Positions 17,837 through 27,698 of a stretch of DNA of 64,000 bases are shown here, piece after piece. The DNA is from Marinobacter zhejiangensis (GTDB lineage Bacteria > Pseudomonadota > Gammaproteobacteria > Pseudomonadales > Oleiphilaceae), in assembly GCF_900114775.1 (NCBI RefSeq), contig NZ_FOUE01000005.1, forward strand, positions 172,937-236,936. The letters run 5' to 3'. The translations under genes were made by a program, and so were the position numbers. Numbering within the stretch: the first letter of the stretch is position 1; every line of letters starts with the position of its first letter. The notes beneath the pieces are model-generated. The model searched no databases, was not told the DNA's origin, and saw only the letters and a program-made list of their open reading frames with translations.

Positions 17837-18937
17837 TTAGAACATCACGATGGCACCCAGCGCCAGGGTATCCGCCTCGGCTTGGGTCGCGCCGCTGGAG
17901 CGGGCAGTCTGCTCAAACATGTTGTATTCAGCCGCCAGCTTCAGGTTGCTGTTTACGTCATGGAAGAAAGCAACGGAGGTGTTCTCAGTTTCGAAATCCA
18001 GGATCTCGGCATCGGTTTCACCGTAAGACACCACCAGACGGTTGGCGCCGAAGGTGTAGGAACCCTGAACCAGGTAACCGTCGGCATCGTCCTCGGTCAG
18101 CGCGCCATCGGAGATCAACACCGGGTTGTCGCCCTTGGAGGTAAAGCCGGATGCGGTCAGCGACAGGCCAGCAACCGCAGCACGCAGACCATAGCCAACA
18201 CCGCTGGAGTCTACGGTGGTGGTGGCGTTTTCAGACGACTGGGAACGACCGTTAACCCAACCAGTCAGGGCAACCCCACCCAGGTCGGCACTGTAAGTCA
18301 CCTCAGCTTCAAAGCGAGGAGCGGACTGCTCAGACTGGGCGCCCGGCGTGGTGTCCGCTGGCTCCAGGATACCGGCAGCCACTTTCAGGCCACCCATGTC
18401 CGGGGAACGGTAAGTGATCTGGGCAGACGGGTTCGGGTAAGGATAGCCAGAGCGGATGTTGCCGAAAGACACCCCTGTTGGCGCACCCGGAGAGCCGAAG
18501 CCCATCAGGATTTCGTCCAGGAAGATGTTGGAACGGGCGTACAGACCGAAGTCCTTACCAATCAGCACCTGACCAAAAGAGCCGTCAACGGTGGCGTACA
18601 ATTGACGTACGTCGATCGCGGTGTCAGTCGGTGACTGCAGGCTGTCGTTGATGGTGGACCAGAACGAAGAACGACCACCCATGGTGAGGTCGCCCACTTC
18701 CTTGCTGAAGTTAAACCCGATGGTGTTGGGCAGGAAGCCCATCTTGACGTCGGAACTCTGGGTATCCGCCGCCTTGTCATCACGGTTTACATAGAAAGCG
18801 TTGAAATAGCCGTCGACGGAGAACGAGGTACCCTCGTTGTTATATACCTCAACAGCAGCATTTGCGGTCGCGCTGAGACCGGTTGCCGCAACCAGTGCAA
18901 CAGCCAGCCCTGACTTTCTGAAGTTGTTATTTTTCAT
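17837..18937 (-). CDS. Gram-negative type outer-membrane porin
   Basis: This 366-residue protein has a signal peptide ending near residue 27 (ANA). A 16-strand-like beta-barrel pattern follows, starting VEVYNNEGTSFSVDGYFNAFY, and the chain ends with Phe (LALGAIVMF), the usual outer-membrane sorting signal. The fold class is the OmpC/PhoE-like porin group common in marine gammaproteobacteria. It is probably a single-gene unit. A link to uptake of alcohols is possible only by proximity to the ethanol-oxidation genes. Confidence 0.85.
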   Translation of the reverse strand: MKNNNFRKSGLAVALVAATGLSATANAAVEVYNNEGTSFSVDGYFNAFYVNRDDKAADTQSSDVKMGFLPNTIGFNFSKEVGDLTMGGRSSFWSTINDSLQSPTDTAIDVRQLYATVDGSFGQVLIGKDFGLYARSNIFLDEILMGFGSPGAPTGVSFGNIRSGYPYPNPSAQITYRSPDMGGLKVAAGILEPADTTPGAQSEQSAPRFEAEVTYSADLGGVALTGWVNGRSQSSENATTTVDSSGVGYGLRAAVAGLSLTASGFTSKGDNPVLISDGALTEDDADGYLVQGSYTFGANRLVVSYGETDAEILDFETENTSVAFFHDVNSNLKLAAEYNMFEQTARSSGATQAEADTLALGAIVMF

Positions 18938-19205
18938 ACTTCCCCCAAATTGGTTTTGTCCGGGATTCAGCGCCTGCCATTCAGATCAGCAGCACGCCGG
19001 GCCTTTAGGAGCCGAACTCCATCATCGAACAGCCCGGAAAACCGGAACATCCACCAAGAGGGCTGGTTTTATGGGTAATTGGGAGGCAGTGGAATCAGGA
19101 CTTTGGGATTACGACCCGGCCGCGGGCCGCCAGGCATAGCCGGGGCGCCCGTCAGGGTTTCGCGGATAGCGGGGATCAGCAGCAGGGAACAGTCAATAGC
19201 ACGGA

Positions 19206-20657
19206 TCAGAGCTGGAACCGGTCAAGTTCATCGAGGCAGCGGGAAAGGAAGTCCTCAGGGTCCGGCAGGATGGCTTCATCGGCAACGATGCCGAACTGCA
19301 CCTGGCCGGCGTAACTGATCACACTGATGCCCAAGCCGATGTTGCCGGCCTGGGGCACCCAGAACATTTGTTCGCGGATGCGGCAACCAGCAAGGAAGCG
19401 GTGCTCGCGCAGGCCGGGTACGTTGGAGACCACCGCGCTGGCCTTGCGGTACATCATTCCGGCAACCGTCTGCAGGACACCTTGCGGCAGCAGTGACGCG
19501 GTTCCAGCCAGGGCCCAGGAAATACCCGGTTGCCAGCTCTTTTTCAGCCGCCGGGTTTCATGCTTCACCCGGAACAGCCGTTCGAGCGAGGTGTCACCGT
19601 CCACCGGCAATGGAACAAACACGGTGCCAAAGAAATTGCCCAGGGCTCCAGCATCCGGGCAGATACCTTCCGGCATTCGATCGCGGATGTTGACCGGGAC
19701 CGCCGCATGCATGACCGACTCATCCAGCAAATCCCCCTCGGCCTCGAGGCAGCCCCGCACCGCTGCGGCCACGCAACTGAGCAACACATCATTGATGGTG
19801 CAGCCCGTGCGTTCCGCCACCGAACGGAAGCGATCTAAGGCCACCGGTTGCGACCAACCGCAGTTACGCCGCCCTAACAGCGGACGTTTCAGCTGCGACG
19901 GCGTGTCCTCTTGTTCAATCAGGAACTGACTTAATTCGTTGACCAGGCGCAGCCCCTGGTGGGTGAGGCGCTCCAGTGACGATGTCCCAGCCTTTCCGGA
20001 ACTGTCGCCATCCGCGCTCCCCGCATTGCTGACCAACGCATCCAGCCAGGCTCCTGCAGAACGTTTCCAACGGCCAAGGTCCGCCTGTTCCCGGGCACCA
20101 TAGAGTGCCGGCGCCTGCTGGGGCGAACTCGGGCAGGTCTGTTCGAAGATACCAAGCAGGGACAGCCCATCGGCATAGCAATGGTGAATTCGCAGCAGTA
20201 AGGCCGAGCCACCGTCTGCGTCCGGCACCAGCCAGAACTTCCACCGTGGCCGGTAATCCGGCAGGGGGTGGTTCAGCCGGGCCGACACCCACTGGCGCAA
20301 TGCAGACTCAGAAAAAGCCCCCGGTACGATCTCCAGATGGTGATCCAGGGTGAAGGTCGGATCCGGTTCCCACCACCAGCCCGGTGGTCGCTGGACCGGC
20401 ATAAAGCGAAAGCGCTCCCAGGCCAGCCAGTAGTGCTCAAGGAAGTCCCGCAACCGCCCGGGCGTGAGGTCGTCCACCCGCATCATGACGGTAATGGTCA
20501 TGGGGTTCTCGGGGCGCTCCAGCGCCAGCCAGGCCGAATCAGCAGGCAATAGAAGATGCGATTCTTCGTGACTCAACGACTGGCAACTCCGGTAGTTGTT
20601 GTTAGATGGGAACCCGGCATTGTGCCAGACAACCGGAAAGGGCTCCAACACTCTCAT
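19206..20657 (-). CDS. Wax ester synthase/diacylglycerol acyltransferase family protein
   Basis: This 483-residue protein starts at the ATG at 20657; a TTG at 20720 would add 21 residues and the true start could also lie further in. The family catalytic motif HHxxxDG is present as HHCYADG (residues 158-164). The N-terminal LLPADSAWLALERPENPM segment and a C-terminal segment with VSNVPG and GISVISYAGQ are typical of bacterial WS/DGAT proteins. Such enzymes join acyl-CoA to fatty alcohols or diacylglycerol to make storage lipids, which is well known in Marinobacter. Substrate preference cannot be read from the sequence. Confidence 0.88.
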   Translation of the reverse strand: MRVLEPFPVVWHNAGFPSNNNYRSCQSLSHEESHLLLPADSAWLALERPENPMTITVMMRVDDLTPGRLRDFLEHYWLAWERFRFMPVQRPPGWWWEPDPTFTLDHHLEIVPGAFSESALRQWVSARLNHPLPDYRPRWKFWLVPDADGGSALLLRIHHCYADGLSLLGIFEQTCPSSPQQAPALYGAREQADLGRWKRSAGAWLDALVSNAGSADGDSSGKAGTSSLERLTHQGLRLVNELSQFLIEQEDTPSQLKRPLLGRRNCGWSQPVALDRFRSVAERTGCTINDVLLSCVAAAVRGCLEAEGDLLDESVMHAAVPVNIRDRMPEGICPDAGALGNFFGTVFVPLPVDGDTSLERLFRVKHETRRLKKSWQPGISWALAGTASLLPQGVLQTVAGMMYRKASAVVSNVPGLREHRFLAGCRIREQMFWVPQAGNIGLGISVISYAGQVQFGIVADEAILPDPEDFLSRCLDELDRFQL

Positions 20658-20748
20658 GGTTGCCGCTTTGTTACAAAAAATTACATTTGAGCCACGGTCC
20701 ACCTCTATACTCGAAATCAAGGATGTATAAAGGTTTAGGGGAGCTCAA

Positions 20749-20844
20749 TTGGCTCTCGACGAACAAAAAATCGGTAATCTGCGCCAATACGTCCACTGTG
20801 AGTTAGCGATAAAACAGCCGTATCTGCTTACAACACCACAATGA
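20749..20844 (+). CDS. Possible 31-residue small ORF upstream of the hydrolase gene
   Basis: A TTG codon at 20749 is preceded by GGGGAG at good spacing and opens a 31-codon frame ending at TGA 20842-20844, 36 bp before the hydrolase start. The predicted peptide begins MALDEQKIGNLRQYVHCEL and is amphipathic. I do not recognise it. It may be a leader peptide, a small protein, or chance. Confidence 0.25.
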   Translation: MALDEQKIGNLRQYVHCELAIKQPYLLTTPQ

Positions 20845-20880
20845 AAAACGTGCAGAAACACTTGCTGTAGGGGAACGGTT

Positions 20881-21804
20881 ATGAAAGCGAGCCACGTTCG
20901 CAAACTGATTAAACCGATCGAAAGCGCGTATTCGGAGATGTTTTCCGGCCGTGTTTACCGGGTCGGTAAAGGCGCAGTATCGGTACGAAACCACAGCGGC
21001 AAAGCCGAACAAACCGTCATCGGCGTTCACGGGTTCCTGGAAAATCATTGCTACTTCACCCAGGCCTACGAAGCACCCAGCACCGAACTCATCCTGCTCA
21101 CCTGTAGCAACTACCATATTCCGGTCAATGGGGTAACGCCCGAAACACCCGATTGGGAAGTCCCCATCAAGTTCCTCGAAGCCACCATCGAATACGACGC
21201 CTGTATTCTGGTGCAGGCGCTGAGCAACCTGCCTTCCACCGACAACATCCGTATCCATGGCCACTCCCGTGGTGGAGCGGTCATTCTGGAAGCGGTGCGT
21301 CAGCGACCAGAACTGTTTGAGAACGTTGAGGTGGTTCTGGAAGCACCGGTGTTGCCCCAAGGCAAACTTCACGCCCTGGTGACAACCCTGCTGGAGCCTG
21401 TCAGTCACGGCATGTGGCCCTGGCTGATCCGCCTGATCAACACCGCGCCCTCATCCGCCTATGGCCAGACGTTCTTTGGCAAGATGAATCCCCGCAAGAA
21501 GGTGTTGCTGAGCAAGCTGTTCTCAGCCACCAAGGACCACCTGACCATTGTCCGCAATATTGAAGACATCATGGAATGGATGGCGCGAACCGACACCAGC
21601 GTGTACAGCCATGTGCGTCACGGCACCTTCCTGATCCCCCAGGTTGACCGTATCCTCGACCGCACGGCGATGCTCAACAGTGCCCGCCAGAGCCCGACAA
21701 CGATGCGCATCATCGAAACCGAGGCCCCCAGCCACTTCATCACCCTCGACAGCGACCAGTGGGTTCCCGGGTTTGAAACGCTGCCGGCCGCGGCCCAGTT
21801 CTAA
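20881..21804 (+). CDS. Alpha/beta hydrolase of unknown substrate
   Basis: This 307-residue protein has the alpha/beta-hydrolase layout. HGF near residues 50-52 could form the oxyanion hole, and the nucleophile elbow is GHSRGG with S129. A late His in APSHFITL (about residue 285) may complete the triad. There is no signal peptide, so the protein is probably cytoplasmic or membrane-associated. It lies between lipid-related genes (a wax ester synthase-like gene and a PHA-associated gene), which hints at esters or lipids, but this is inference. GGGGAA precedes the ATG. Confidence 0.75.
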   Translation: MKASHVRKLIKPIESAYSEMFSGRVYRVGKGAVSVRNHSGKAEQTVIGVHGFLENHCYFTQAYEAPSTELILLTCSNYHIPVNGVTPETPDWEVPIKFLEATIEYDACILVQALSNLPSTDNIRIHGHSRGGAVILEAVRQRPELFENVEVVLEAPVLPQGKLHALVTTLLEPVSHGMWPWLIRLINTAPSSAYGQTFFGKMNPRKKVLLSKLFSATKDHLTIVRNIEDIMEWMARTDTSVYSHVRHGTFLIPQVDRILDRTAMLNSARQSPTTMRIIETEAPSHFITLDSDQWVPGFETLPAAAQF

Positions 21805-21824
21805 CCCCTGACAGACCCAGCTGC

Positions 21825-21890
21825 TCTCCGGTACACTGGGTAAGCGCCAGGAGCCTCAGGACGAGGCTCCAACCGATGCCCTACCGGAGA
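21825..21890 (+). promoter_or_regulatory. Nested inverted repeats in the leader of the FFLEELY-type gene
   Basis: An outer 9-bp inverted repeat, TCTCCGGTA (21825-21833) and TACCGGAGA (21882-21890), encloses a perfect inner 8-bp hairpin, GGAGCCTC (21850-21857) and GAGGCTCC (21863-21870). No U-tract follows. GGAGA in the outer right arm is the only good ribosome-binding-like sequence before the ATG at 21902, so folding could hide it. Confidence 0.5.
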
Positions 21891-21901
21891 CCTCCCGTTA
21901 C

Positions 21902-22669
21902 ATGTACCGCGATCGTCTGATCCAGACCCCCGTCCATAGCGAAAACGCCCGACGTCTCCAGCAACAACTTCTGGCTTACCACGACTTCCGCCAAGGCATG
22001 GCCCAGCATCCCCAGAACCCTGCGCTGGCAGTCCTGGGTGACTGGCAGGCTGAGCGACTTAAGAGCACCCATCAGGACCTCTACCAACAACCGGATTACC
22101 ACCAGGGCCTGCACTTCCTGCTGACCGACCTGTATGCACCCGCCAGCCTCAACCAACGGGACGACAGCATCGACCGGGTGTTTCCGAAGATGGTGAAGTG
22201 GCTGCCGGATCACCTGCTGGCAACCCTTGCCGGCCTGGTGGAACTGAACCTGGTCACCCAGACCCTGGACCTGGGTCTGGTCGAAACCCTGGCTCGCCTG
22301 AGCTACCCGGTCGACGACTTGCAGGCGTGGCAGTACTGTGAGGCTTACCGTCTGGCTGACCAACATCAGCAACGCCGGCGGCAGATTGAGCTGATTGCCG
22401 AGGTCGGGGGACAACTGGATCGTTACGTTCGCAACCGGACTCTGGGGTGGCTGCTATCGATGAGCCGGTCCGCAGCGGACATGGCTGGTCTGGGAGATCT
22501 GCACGACTTCCTGCATCGTGGCTACAGCGCCTTTCACGCGATGGAGAACGTCGAGCAGTTGATCACACAACTGGTAACCCGGGAAAACCAGGTGCTGGAA
22601 CAGATTCTTGCCGCTGCCCCAGCCCCATTTGAACTGAATGCCGAGCCTCAACCCTGCTTGGTGAGCTGA
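21902..22669 (+). CDS. FFLEELY-motif conserved hypothetical protein
   Basis: This 255-residue soluble protein is mostly alpha-helical and rich in Leu, Gln and Asp. It contains HFLLTDLYAP (about residues 76-85), matching the FFLxxLY motif that names a conserved proteobacterial family of unknown function. There is no signal peptide or membrane segment. Its 3' end overlaps the convergent PHA-granule-region gene by 22 bp. I do not know its function. Confidence 0.7.
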   Translation: MYRDRLIQTPVHSENARRLQQQLLAYHDFRQGMAQHPQNPALAVLGDWQAERLKSTHQDLYQQPDYHQGLHFLLTDLYAPASLNQRDDSIDRVFPKMVKWLPDHLLATLAGLVELNLVTQTLDLGLVETLARLSYPVDDLQAWQYCEAYRLADQHQQRRRQIELIAEVGGQLDRYVRNRTLGWLLSMSRSAADMAGLGDLHDFLHRGYSAFHAMENVEQLITQLVTRENQVLEQILAAAPAPFELNAEPQPCLVS

Positions 22670-22929
22670 TCAAGCTGGCTCTGAATCTCCTGCTCGATCC
22701 GTGATTTGAATGGACGCAGCAGCAGCCCCAGTTCGAGGTGCACGTGAATTTCGCCGGGATTGAAGTTTAGAAACCCCTTCACACCACTGCGCTTGAATCG
22801 CAGTACGTCCCCTTCCCACTGATAGTTCACGTCGAACTCCCTGGACAGATCCTTGGCCAGGGTTTCCGCTGCCTGACGGGCATGGTCTTGATCAAGCGCG
22901 TGCGTATGTCGGACTTCAATAACGGACAT
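22648..22929 (-). CDS. Polyhydroxyalkanoic acid system family protein (PHA_gran_rgn)
   Basis: This 93-residue protein (MSVIEVRHTHALDQDHAR at the N-terminus) matches the small PHA-granule-region family (TIGR02610, from memory). These genes often sit between PHA granule genes and ubiE in Pseudomonas, and here the gene also lies just upstream of and divergent from ubiE. No PHA synthase or phasin is in the window, so its role here is unclear. Confidence 0.8.
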   Translation of the reverse strand: MSVIEVRHTHALDQDHARQAAETLAKDLSREFDVNYQWEGDVLRFKRSGVKGFLNFNPGEIHVHLELGLLLRPFKSRIEQEIQSQLDQLTKQG

Positions 22930-22984
22930 GGAGGTAGTTACTCTCTAAAAATTGGGATTTTGATAGTTTAAGGGGGCAAGAAAC

Positions 22985-23012
22985 TTGTAGCCACCCCCCT
23001 AACCGTTAGAAT
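22985..23012 (+). promoter_or_regulatory. Sigma-70 promoter for the ubiE operon
   Basis: TTGTAG (22985-22990) and TAGAAT (23007-23012) are separated by 16 bp, a near-consensus sigma-70 arrangement. The ubiE ATG at 23043 is about 25 nt from the expected start of transcription. Confidence 0.55.
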
Positions 23013-23042
23013 ACGGGGTTCAGATTCTGACAGGACCTTGCC

Positions 23043-23834
23043 ATGAGCCAACACCAGCCGTCTTCAAACCAGGAAAACACCGGCACCACTCCGGACGACA
23101 GCACCCACTTTGGGTACCGGACTGTTGAAAGATCCCAGAAGGCGGGCCAGGTTGCCGAGGTGTTCCATTCGGTGGCAGGCAAGTACGACCTGATGAACGA
23201 TCTCATGTCCATGGGCATTCACCGTCTTTGGAAGCGCTTCACCATTGAACTGAGCGGTGTGCGCCCCGGCCAGCGGGTACTGGACATCGCCGGTGGCACT
23301 GGCGACCTCACCATGAAATTTTCAGACCTGGTGGGTCCCCAGGGGCAGGTTGTCCTGGCGGATATCAACGCTTCAATGTTGCAGGTCGGACGCAGCCGTC
23401 TGACAGACCGGGGCTACGCCGGCAACATCGAATACGTCCAGGCCGACGCCGAGCACCTGCCGTTCCCGGACAACCATTTCAATGCTGTCAGCATCGCCTT
23501 CGGGCTCCGCAACGTCACCGACAAAGACCAGGCCCTCCGTGACATGGCGCGGGTACTGAAGCCCGGCGGTAAGCTGATGGTGCTGGAATTTTCCAAGCCC
23601 ACCAACCCACTGTTGAGCAAGGTCTACGACTCCTACTCGTTCAACGCCCTACCGTTGATGGGCCAGCTGATTGCCGGGGATTCCGCCAGCTACCAGTACT
23701 TGGCCGAGTCCATCCGTATGCATCCGGATCAGGATACCCTCAAGGGCATGATGGAGAACGCCGGCCTGGTGAACTGCAAATACCACAACATGACGGGGGG
23801 CATCGTTGCCCTGCACGTGGGAATCAAGCCCTGA
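23043..23834 (+). CDS. ubiE: Ubiquinone/menaquinone biosynthesis C-methyltransferase
   Basis: UbiE performs the SAM-dependent C-methylation of the benzoquinol ring in ubiquinone synthesis. The protein has 263 residues, slightly longer than the E. coli form because of a polar N-terminal extension. It shows the family signatures [17 protein letters not shown] and motif [13 protein letters not shown], and ends with the typical [12 protein letters not shown]. The next gene, ubiJ, starts one base before the ubiE stop ends, and ubiB follows, so the three form an operon as in E. coli. Confidence 0.96.
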   Translation: MSQHQPSSNQENTGTTPDDSTHFGYRTVERSQKAGQVAEVFHSVAGKYDLMNDLMSMGIHRLWKRFTIELSGVRPGQRVLDIAGGTGDLTMKFSDLVGPQGQVVLADINASMLQVGRSRLTDRGYAGNIEYVQADAEHLPFPDNHFNAVSIAFGLRNVTDKDQALRDMARVLKPGGKLMVLEFSKPTNPLLSKVYDSYSFNALPLMGQLIAGDSASYQYLAESIRMHPDQDTLKGMMENAGLVNCKYHNMTGGIVALHVGIKP

Positions 23835-24496
23835 TGTTAGCGGGACCAACGCTGCGGGCCGCGTTCACCGGAGCCATTGAAACCGCCCTCAACCAGGCCC
23901 TGGCCTTGGACCCGGGCGGCCGTGATGCCTTGCTGAAATCACTGGCGGCGACCGTGCAGTTCCGAATCACCGCGCCCCTGCCGATCACGCTGACACTGCA
24001 GGCGGTAGGCGAACAGGTCCGGGTTGGCAGTGAAACCGCCGAAGCCCCCGCACTGGACATCGCCGGGCGTCCCCTGGCCTTTGCCTCCCTGGCGCTGGGC
24101 GACGACCAGGTATTCCAGCAGGAGCGGCTGCAGGTGACCGGCGACATGGGACTGGCACACCAGTTCCAGCGTGCTGTTGGCCAATTGAACCCAGATTGGG
24201 AAGCCGCCCTGGCTCAACACATCGGCGATGTCCCGGCCCACTTTCTCGGTCGTCGCTTGCGTAACGCCGTGGCTTGGAGCCGTCAGGCCTCCGCGTCACT
24301 CAATGCCAATATCGAAGAATACATCCACGAGGAAAGCGGCACCCTCCCTGGCCGGCGAGAGCTGGAGGCCACCTTCTCGGATATTGATGAACTCAGCCTG
24401 CGTACTGAGCGGCTGAGCGCCCGTCTGGAACAACTGGAAGCCAAGGTACTTGGCCCAGCGCCCGCACCGGACCCATCCACACCGGAGTCACAGTGA
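23834..24496 (+). CDS. ubiJ: Ubiquinone biosynthesis accessory factor UbiJ (SCP2 domain)
   Basis: This 220-residue cytoplasmic protein has an SCP2 lipid-binding domain in its first half and a C-terminal coiled coil ([29 protein letters not shown] region). UbiJ binds ubiquinone intermediates and organises the soluble Ubi complex. Position between ubiE and ubiB, with overlaps at both ends (1 bp with ubiE, 4 bp with ubiB), supports the call. Confidence 0.92.
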   Translation: MLAGPTLRAAFTGAIETALNQALALDPGGRDALLKSLAATVQFRITAPLPITLTLQAVGEQVRVGSETAEAPALDIAGRPLAFASLALGDDQVFQQERLQVTGDMGLAHQFQRAVGQLNPDWEAALAQHIGDVPAHFLGRRLRNAVAWSRQASASLNANIEEYIHEESGTLPGRRELEATFSDIDELSLRTERLSARLEQLEAKVLGPAPAPDPSTPESQ

Positions 24497-26136
24497 CACG
24501 CCTGCAACGCCTGTTTCGCATTGCCTGGGTGTTCTGCCGTTATCGGCTGGACACCTTTTTGCCGTTGGCAGAACTCCCGCCTGCCCTGAGGCTGTTCTTC
24601 CTGCTCGCCCCCTGGCACCTGTTTCCCATGCCGAAGCTCAGCCGCGGCGACCGTTTGCGACTGGCTCTGGAGCAGCTGGGCCCGGTTTTCGTCAAGTTTG
24701 GCCAGATCCTCTCAACCCGCCGGGATCTGCTGCCGGACGACATGGCCGAGTCGCTCCGCCAGCTTCAGGATCGGGTCCCCCCCTTCCCCGGCGACCAGGC
24801 CCAGGCACTGATTGAACGGTCCCTCGGCGCGCCGGTCAGTGAGTGCTTCGCAGAATTCAGCCAACAGCCGATGGCCTCCGCATCGGTAGCCCAGGTACAC
24901 GCCGCAACCCTGCACAGCGGTCAGCAGGTGGTGGTCAAGGTCGTCCGCCCAGGCATCGAAAAGGTCATCCGTCAGGATCTCGCCCTGATGTACCTGATGG
25001 CCGGTTTGCTGGAGCGCTACTGGTCCGAAGGACCACGCCTTCACCCGGTCGAGGTGGTTGCGGACTACGACGCCACCATCCACGACGAACTCGACCTGCA
25101 ACGGGAGGCTGCCAATGCCAGCCAACTGCGGCGAAATTTCGAGGGCTCCAGCCTGATCTACATCCCCACCATCGACTGGACCTTTACCCGCAAGAACGTG
25201 CTGGTCATGGAGCGTATCCACGGCATTCCCGTCGCCGACGTCGAGGCCTTGCAGGCGGCGGGGGTAAACCTCAAGGTACTGGCGGAAAAAGGCGTCGAGA
25301 TTTTCTTCACCCAGGTGTTCCGCGACAGCTTCTTCCACGCAGACATGCACCCGGGCAATATTTTCGTGGACGCCAGCAATCCCCAGGATCCGAAATACAT
25401 TGCCATCGACTTTGGCATTGTCGGCACCCTGGCACCGGACGACCAGAGCTACCTGGCCCGCAACCTGCTCGCGTTCTTCCGCCGGGACTACCGCCAGGTC
25501 GCCCAATTGCACATTCAGTCTGGCTGGGTTCCCCCCGAAACCCGGGTCAACGAATTTGAGGCCGCGATCCGCACCGTTTGTGAGCCTATTTTCGAGCGCC
25601 CCTTGAAAGACATCTCGTTCGGCCACTTCCTGCTGCGGCTGTTCCAGACCGCCCGCCGGTTCAACATGGAGGTTCAGCCACAATTGGTGTTGCTGCAGAA
25701 AACCCTGCTGAACGTCGAAGGCCTGGGCCGCCAGCTGTACCCGGACCTGGACCTGTGGAGTACTGCCCAACCGTTCCTGGAAAGCTGGATGCGTAAGCGC
25801 ATTGGCCCCAGTGGACTGGTCAAAAGCCTGCAATCTCACCTGCCGGCCTGGCTTGAGCAGTCACCCGAGATGCCGCAGCTGGTACATGATGCCCTGCTGC
25901 AGATTCGCAGTGGCAACCCGACAAGGCGCGACAATAGCGATACACTGGCTTTGATTGAAGCTGCCCAGAGCCACCAGGACCGCCGCTGGCGCCGAATTTT
26001 GCTCGCTACCGTTCTGGTCGCCGTGGCCGTTATCGGCCTGGAACACGACCTGGTGGAAGTCGCCCGTGAGCTGCCGCCCTACGGTTGGGGTCTGCTGGCC
26101 GCAGCCGCCTGGCTGGTGGCCCGAGGTAGCCGCTAG
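24493..26136 (+). CDS. ubiB: Ubiquinone biosynthesis atypical kinase/ATPase UbiB
   Basis: UbiB is a 547-residue membrane-bound ABC1/ADCK-like protein needed for ubiquinone synthesis. Diagnostic elements are the KxGQ motif ([11 protein letters not shown]), the Ala-rich loop ([13 protein letters not shown]), the catalytic-loop motif HADMHPGN and the metal-binding IDFGIVG. Two hydrophobic segments near the C-terminus (about 495-515 and 522-543) anchor it in the inner membrane. It starts at a GTG overlapping the ubiJ stop. Confidence 0.96.
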   Translation: MTRLQRLFRIAWVFCRYRLDTFLPLAELPPALRLFFLLAPWHLFPMPKLSRGDRLRLALEQLGPVFVKFGQILSTRRDLLPDDMAESLRQLQDRVPPFPGDQAQALIERSLGAPVSECFAEFSQQPMASASVAQVHAATLHSGQQVVVKVVRPGIEKVIRQDLALMYLMAGLLERYWSEGPRLHPVEVVADYDATIHDELDLQREAANASQLRRNFEGSSLIYIPTIDWTFTRKNVLVMERIHGIPVADVEALQAAGVNLKVLAEKGVEIFFTQVFRDSFFHADMHPGNIFVDASNPQDPKYIAIDFGIVGTLAPDDQSYLARNLLAFFRRDYRQVAQLHIQSGWVPPETRVNEFEAAIRTVCEPIFERPLKDISFGHFLLRLFQTARRFNMEVQPQLVLLQKTLLNVEGLGRQLYPDLDLWSTAQPFLESWMRKRIGPSGLVKSLQSHLPAWLEQSPEMPQLVHDALLQIRSGNPTRRDNSDTLALIEAAQSHQDRRWRRILLATVLVAVAVIGLEHDLVEVARELPPYGWGLLAAAAWLVARGSR

Positions 26137-26166
26137 GCGGCAAGTAAACGACAGGAATTCATAGAA

Positions 26167-26595
26167 ATGAAAGAAACTTTACCTAATGTCGACAGCCCGG
26201 AGTGGGTGAACGCCATCAAGTTCAATGACGATGGCCTGGTCCCTGCCATCGCCCAGGACGCCACAACCGGTGACATCCTGATGATGGCCTGGATGAACCC
26301 CGAAGCGCTCACCCTGACTGCACAGGAAGGGGTCGCCATATACTGGTCCCGTTCCCGGGGTAAGCTGTGGCGCAAAGGTGAGTCCTCCGGACACCAGCAA
26401 CGGGTTGCTGAAATCCGCTTTGACTGTGATGCCGACGTGATTCTGCTGAAGGTGGAACAGCAAGGTGGCATCGCCTGTCATACCGGTCGTCGCAGCTGCT
26501 TTTACCGCAAGCTGGTGGATGGCGAATGGGTGACGGTTGACCCGGTGATCAAGGACCCCGACGCCATTTATGGCAAGCCAGAGGGAGAATCATGA
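26167..26595 (+). CDS. hisI: Phosphoribosyl-AMP cyclohydrolase
   Basis: HisI opens the purine ring of phosphoribosyl-AMP in the third step of histidine synthesis. The 142-residue protein carries the metal-binding sequence [13 protein letters not shown] and the zinc-site Cys-containing segment [14 protein letters not shown]. It is not fused to hisE, which follows immediately (the hisE ATG is the base after the hisI stop), as in Pseudomonas-like genomes. Confidence 0.96.
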   Translation: MKETLPNVDSPEWVNAIKFNDDGLVPAIAQDATTGDILMMAWMNPEALTLTAQEGVAIYWSRSRGKLWRKGESSGHQQRVAEIRFDCDADVILLKVEQQGGIACHTGRRSCFYRKLVDGEWVTVDPVIKDPDAIYGKPEGES

Positions 26596-26925
26596 ATGAG
26601 TGACGTACTGGCTAAACTGGCACAAGTGCTCGAAGCCCGCAAACAGGCGGATCCGGACAGTTCTTATGTCGCCAGCCTCCACGCCAAGGGTCTGAACAAG
26701 ATCCTTGAGAAAGTGGGCGAGGAATGCACCGAAACCCTGCTGGCCGCCAAAGATGCGGAAACCAGCGGCGACACCAGTGACGTGATCTACGAAACCGCAG
26801 ACCTGTGGTTTCACAGCCTGGTCATGTTGTCGCGGCTCGGGTTGGGACCGGAAGACGTGCTGAACGAACTGGCCCGCCGGTTCGACCTGTCCGGGCTGGA
26901 AGAAAAGGCTAACCGGGAAGGGTAA
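26596..26925 (+). CDS. hisE: Phosphoribosyl-ATP pyrophosphatase
   Basis: HisE removes pyrophosphate from phosphoribosyl-ATP, the second step of histidine synthesis. The 109-residue MazG-like helical protein has the conserved [19 protein letters not shown] metal-binding region and [17 protein letters not shown]. It directly abuts hisI. Confidence 0.96.
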   Translation: MSDVLAKLAQVLEARKQADPDSSYVASLHAKGLNKILEKVGEECTETLLAAKDAETSGDTSDVIYETADLWFHSLVMLSRLGLGPEDVLNELARRFDLSGLEEKANREG

Positions 26926-27012
26926 CCTGCCAAAGGCAAATGCATTTTCAGTTACCCCCACCACTAGCGTACAATCAATCGATATAGTGAGTTAAAACAC
27001 GAGGGCCCCAAT

Positions 27013-27249
27013 ATGGGTATCAGTATCTGGCAATTACTCATCGTACTCGGCATCGTCGTCTTGTTGTTCGGAACCAAGAAACTGCGCAACATCGGTTCTG
27101 ATCTCGGAGGTGCTATCCGGGGCTTCAAGAAATCGATGAACGACGATGAAGCACCCTCCAACGACCCCAAAGCGGTTGAGGAGAAGTCTGACGCTCAGGT
27201 TTACCAAACCAGCGCCGAAGACAAGACTGAACAGAAGCCCCATAGCTGA
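27013..27249 (+). CDS. tatA: Sec-independent protein translocase subunit TatA
   Basis: This 78-residue protein has one N-terminal membrane helix ([15 protein letters not shown]), the hinge and an amphipathic helix ([11 protein letters not shown]), then a charged tail. It forms the Tat pore that exports folded proteins. It is first in tatABC; GAGGGCC precedes the ATG. Confidence 0.95.
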   Translation: MGISIWQLLIVLGIVVLLFGTKKLRNIGSDLGGAIRGFKKSMNDDEAPSNDPKAVEEKSDAQVYQTSAEDKTEQKPHS

Positions 27250-27260
27250 GCCTGGGCTGA

Positions 27261-27698
27261 ATGTTCGACATCGGCTTCCTTGAACTGCTGATTTGCGGCG
27301 TTATTGCCCTGCTTGTGCTGGGGCCAGAGCGCCTGCCTTCGGCTGCCCGCACCGCGGGCCGCTGGGTCGGCAATGCCCGCCGCCTGATGAATCAGTTCTC
27401 GACCGAGCTGGACCGACAGATCAAAGCCGAGGAGCTGCGCGAGCAGCTCCGTAAAGCAGGTGATGTTGGTCTGGACGATGTCGAGAAGACCGTCCGTGAT
27501 GCCCTGGACGAAGCCAAGAAGTACGAACACCTGGTGGTCTCAGACCCGAGCCGGCAGTCCCCCAGACCAGCACCGGCAACGCCCGGCATCCGTAAGGACA
27601 CCACCGCCCAGTCAACCCCACCGTCTACAGACCAGCCCACTGATTCCGAGTCAGCACAAGCCAACGACAAGGACAGCCCACCGGAAACCCGTTCATGA
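27261..27698 (+). CDS. tatB: Sec-independent protein translocase subunit TatB
   Basis: This 145-residue protein has the TatB N-terminus MFDIGFLELLICGVIALLVLGPERLP, with the conserved Glu at residue 8 and the GPxxLP turn, followed by a long amphipathic helix and a Pro/Thr-rich tail. TatB joins TatC to form the twin-arginine signal receptor. It starts 11 bp after tatA and overlaps tatC by 4 bp. Confidence 0.95.
   Translation: MFDIGFLELLICGVIALLVLGPERLPSAARTAGRWVGNARRLMNQFSTELDRQIKAEELREQLRKAGDVGLDDVEKTVRDALDEAKKYEHLVVSDPSRQSPRPAPATPGIRKDTTAQSTPPSTDQPTDSESAQANDKDSPPETRS

Noticed and set aside
20687..20711. TTGAGC and TATACT as a promoter for the hydrolase gene
   Set aside because: The spacer is only 13 bp, too short for a sigma-70 promoter.
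24712..25839. 375-residue frame antisense to ubiB
   Set aside because: ubiB on the plus strand has all family motifs; this frame has none.
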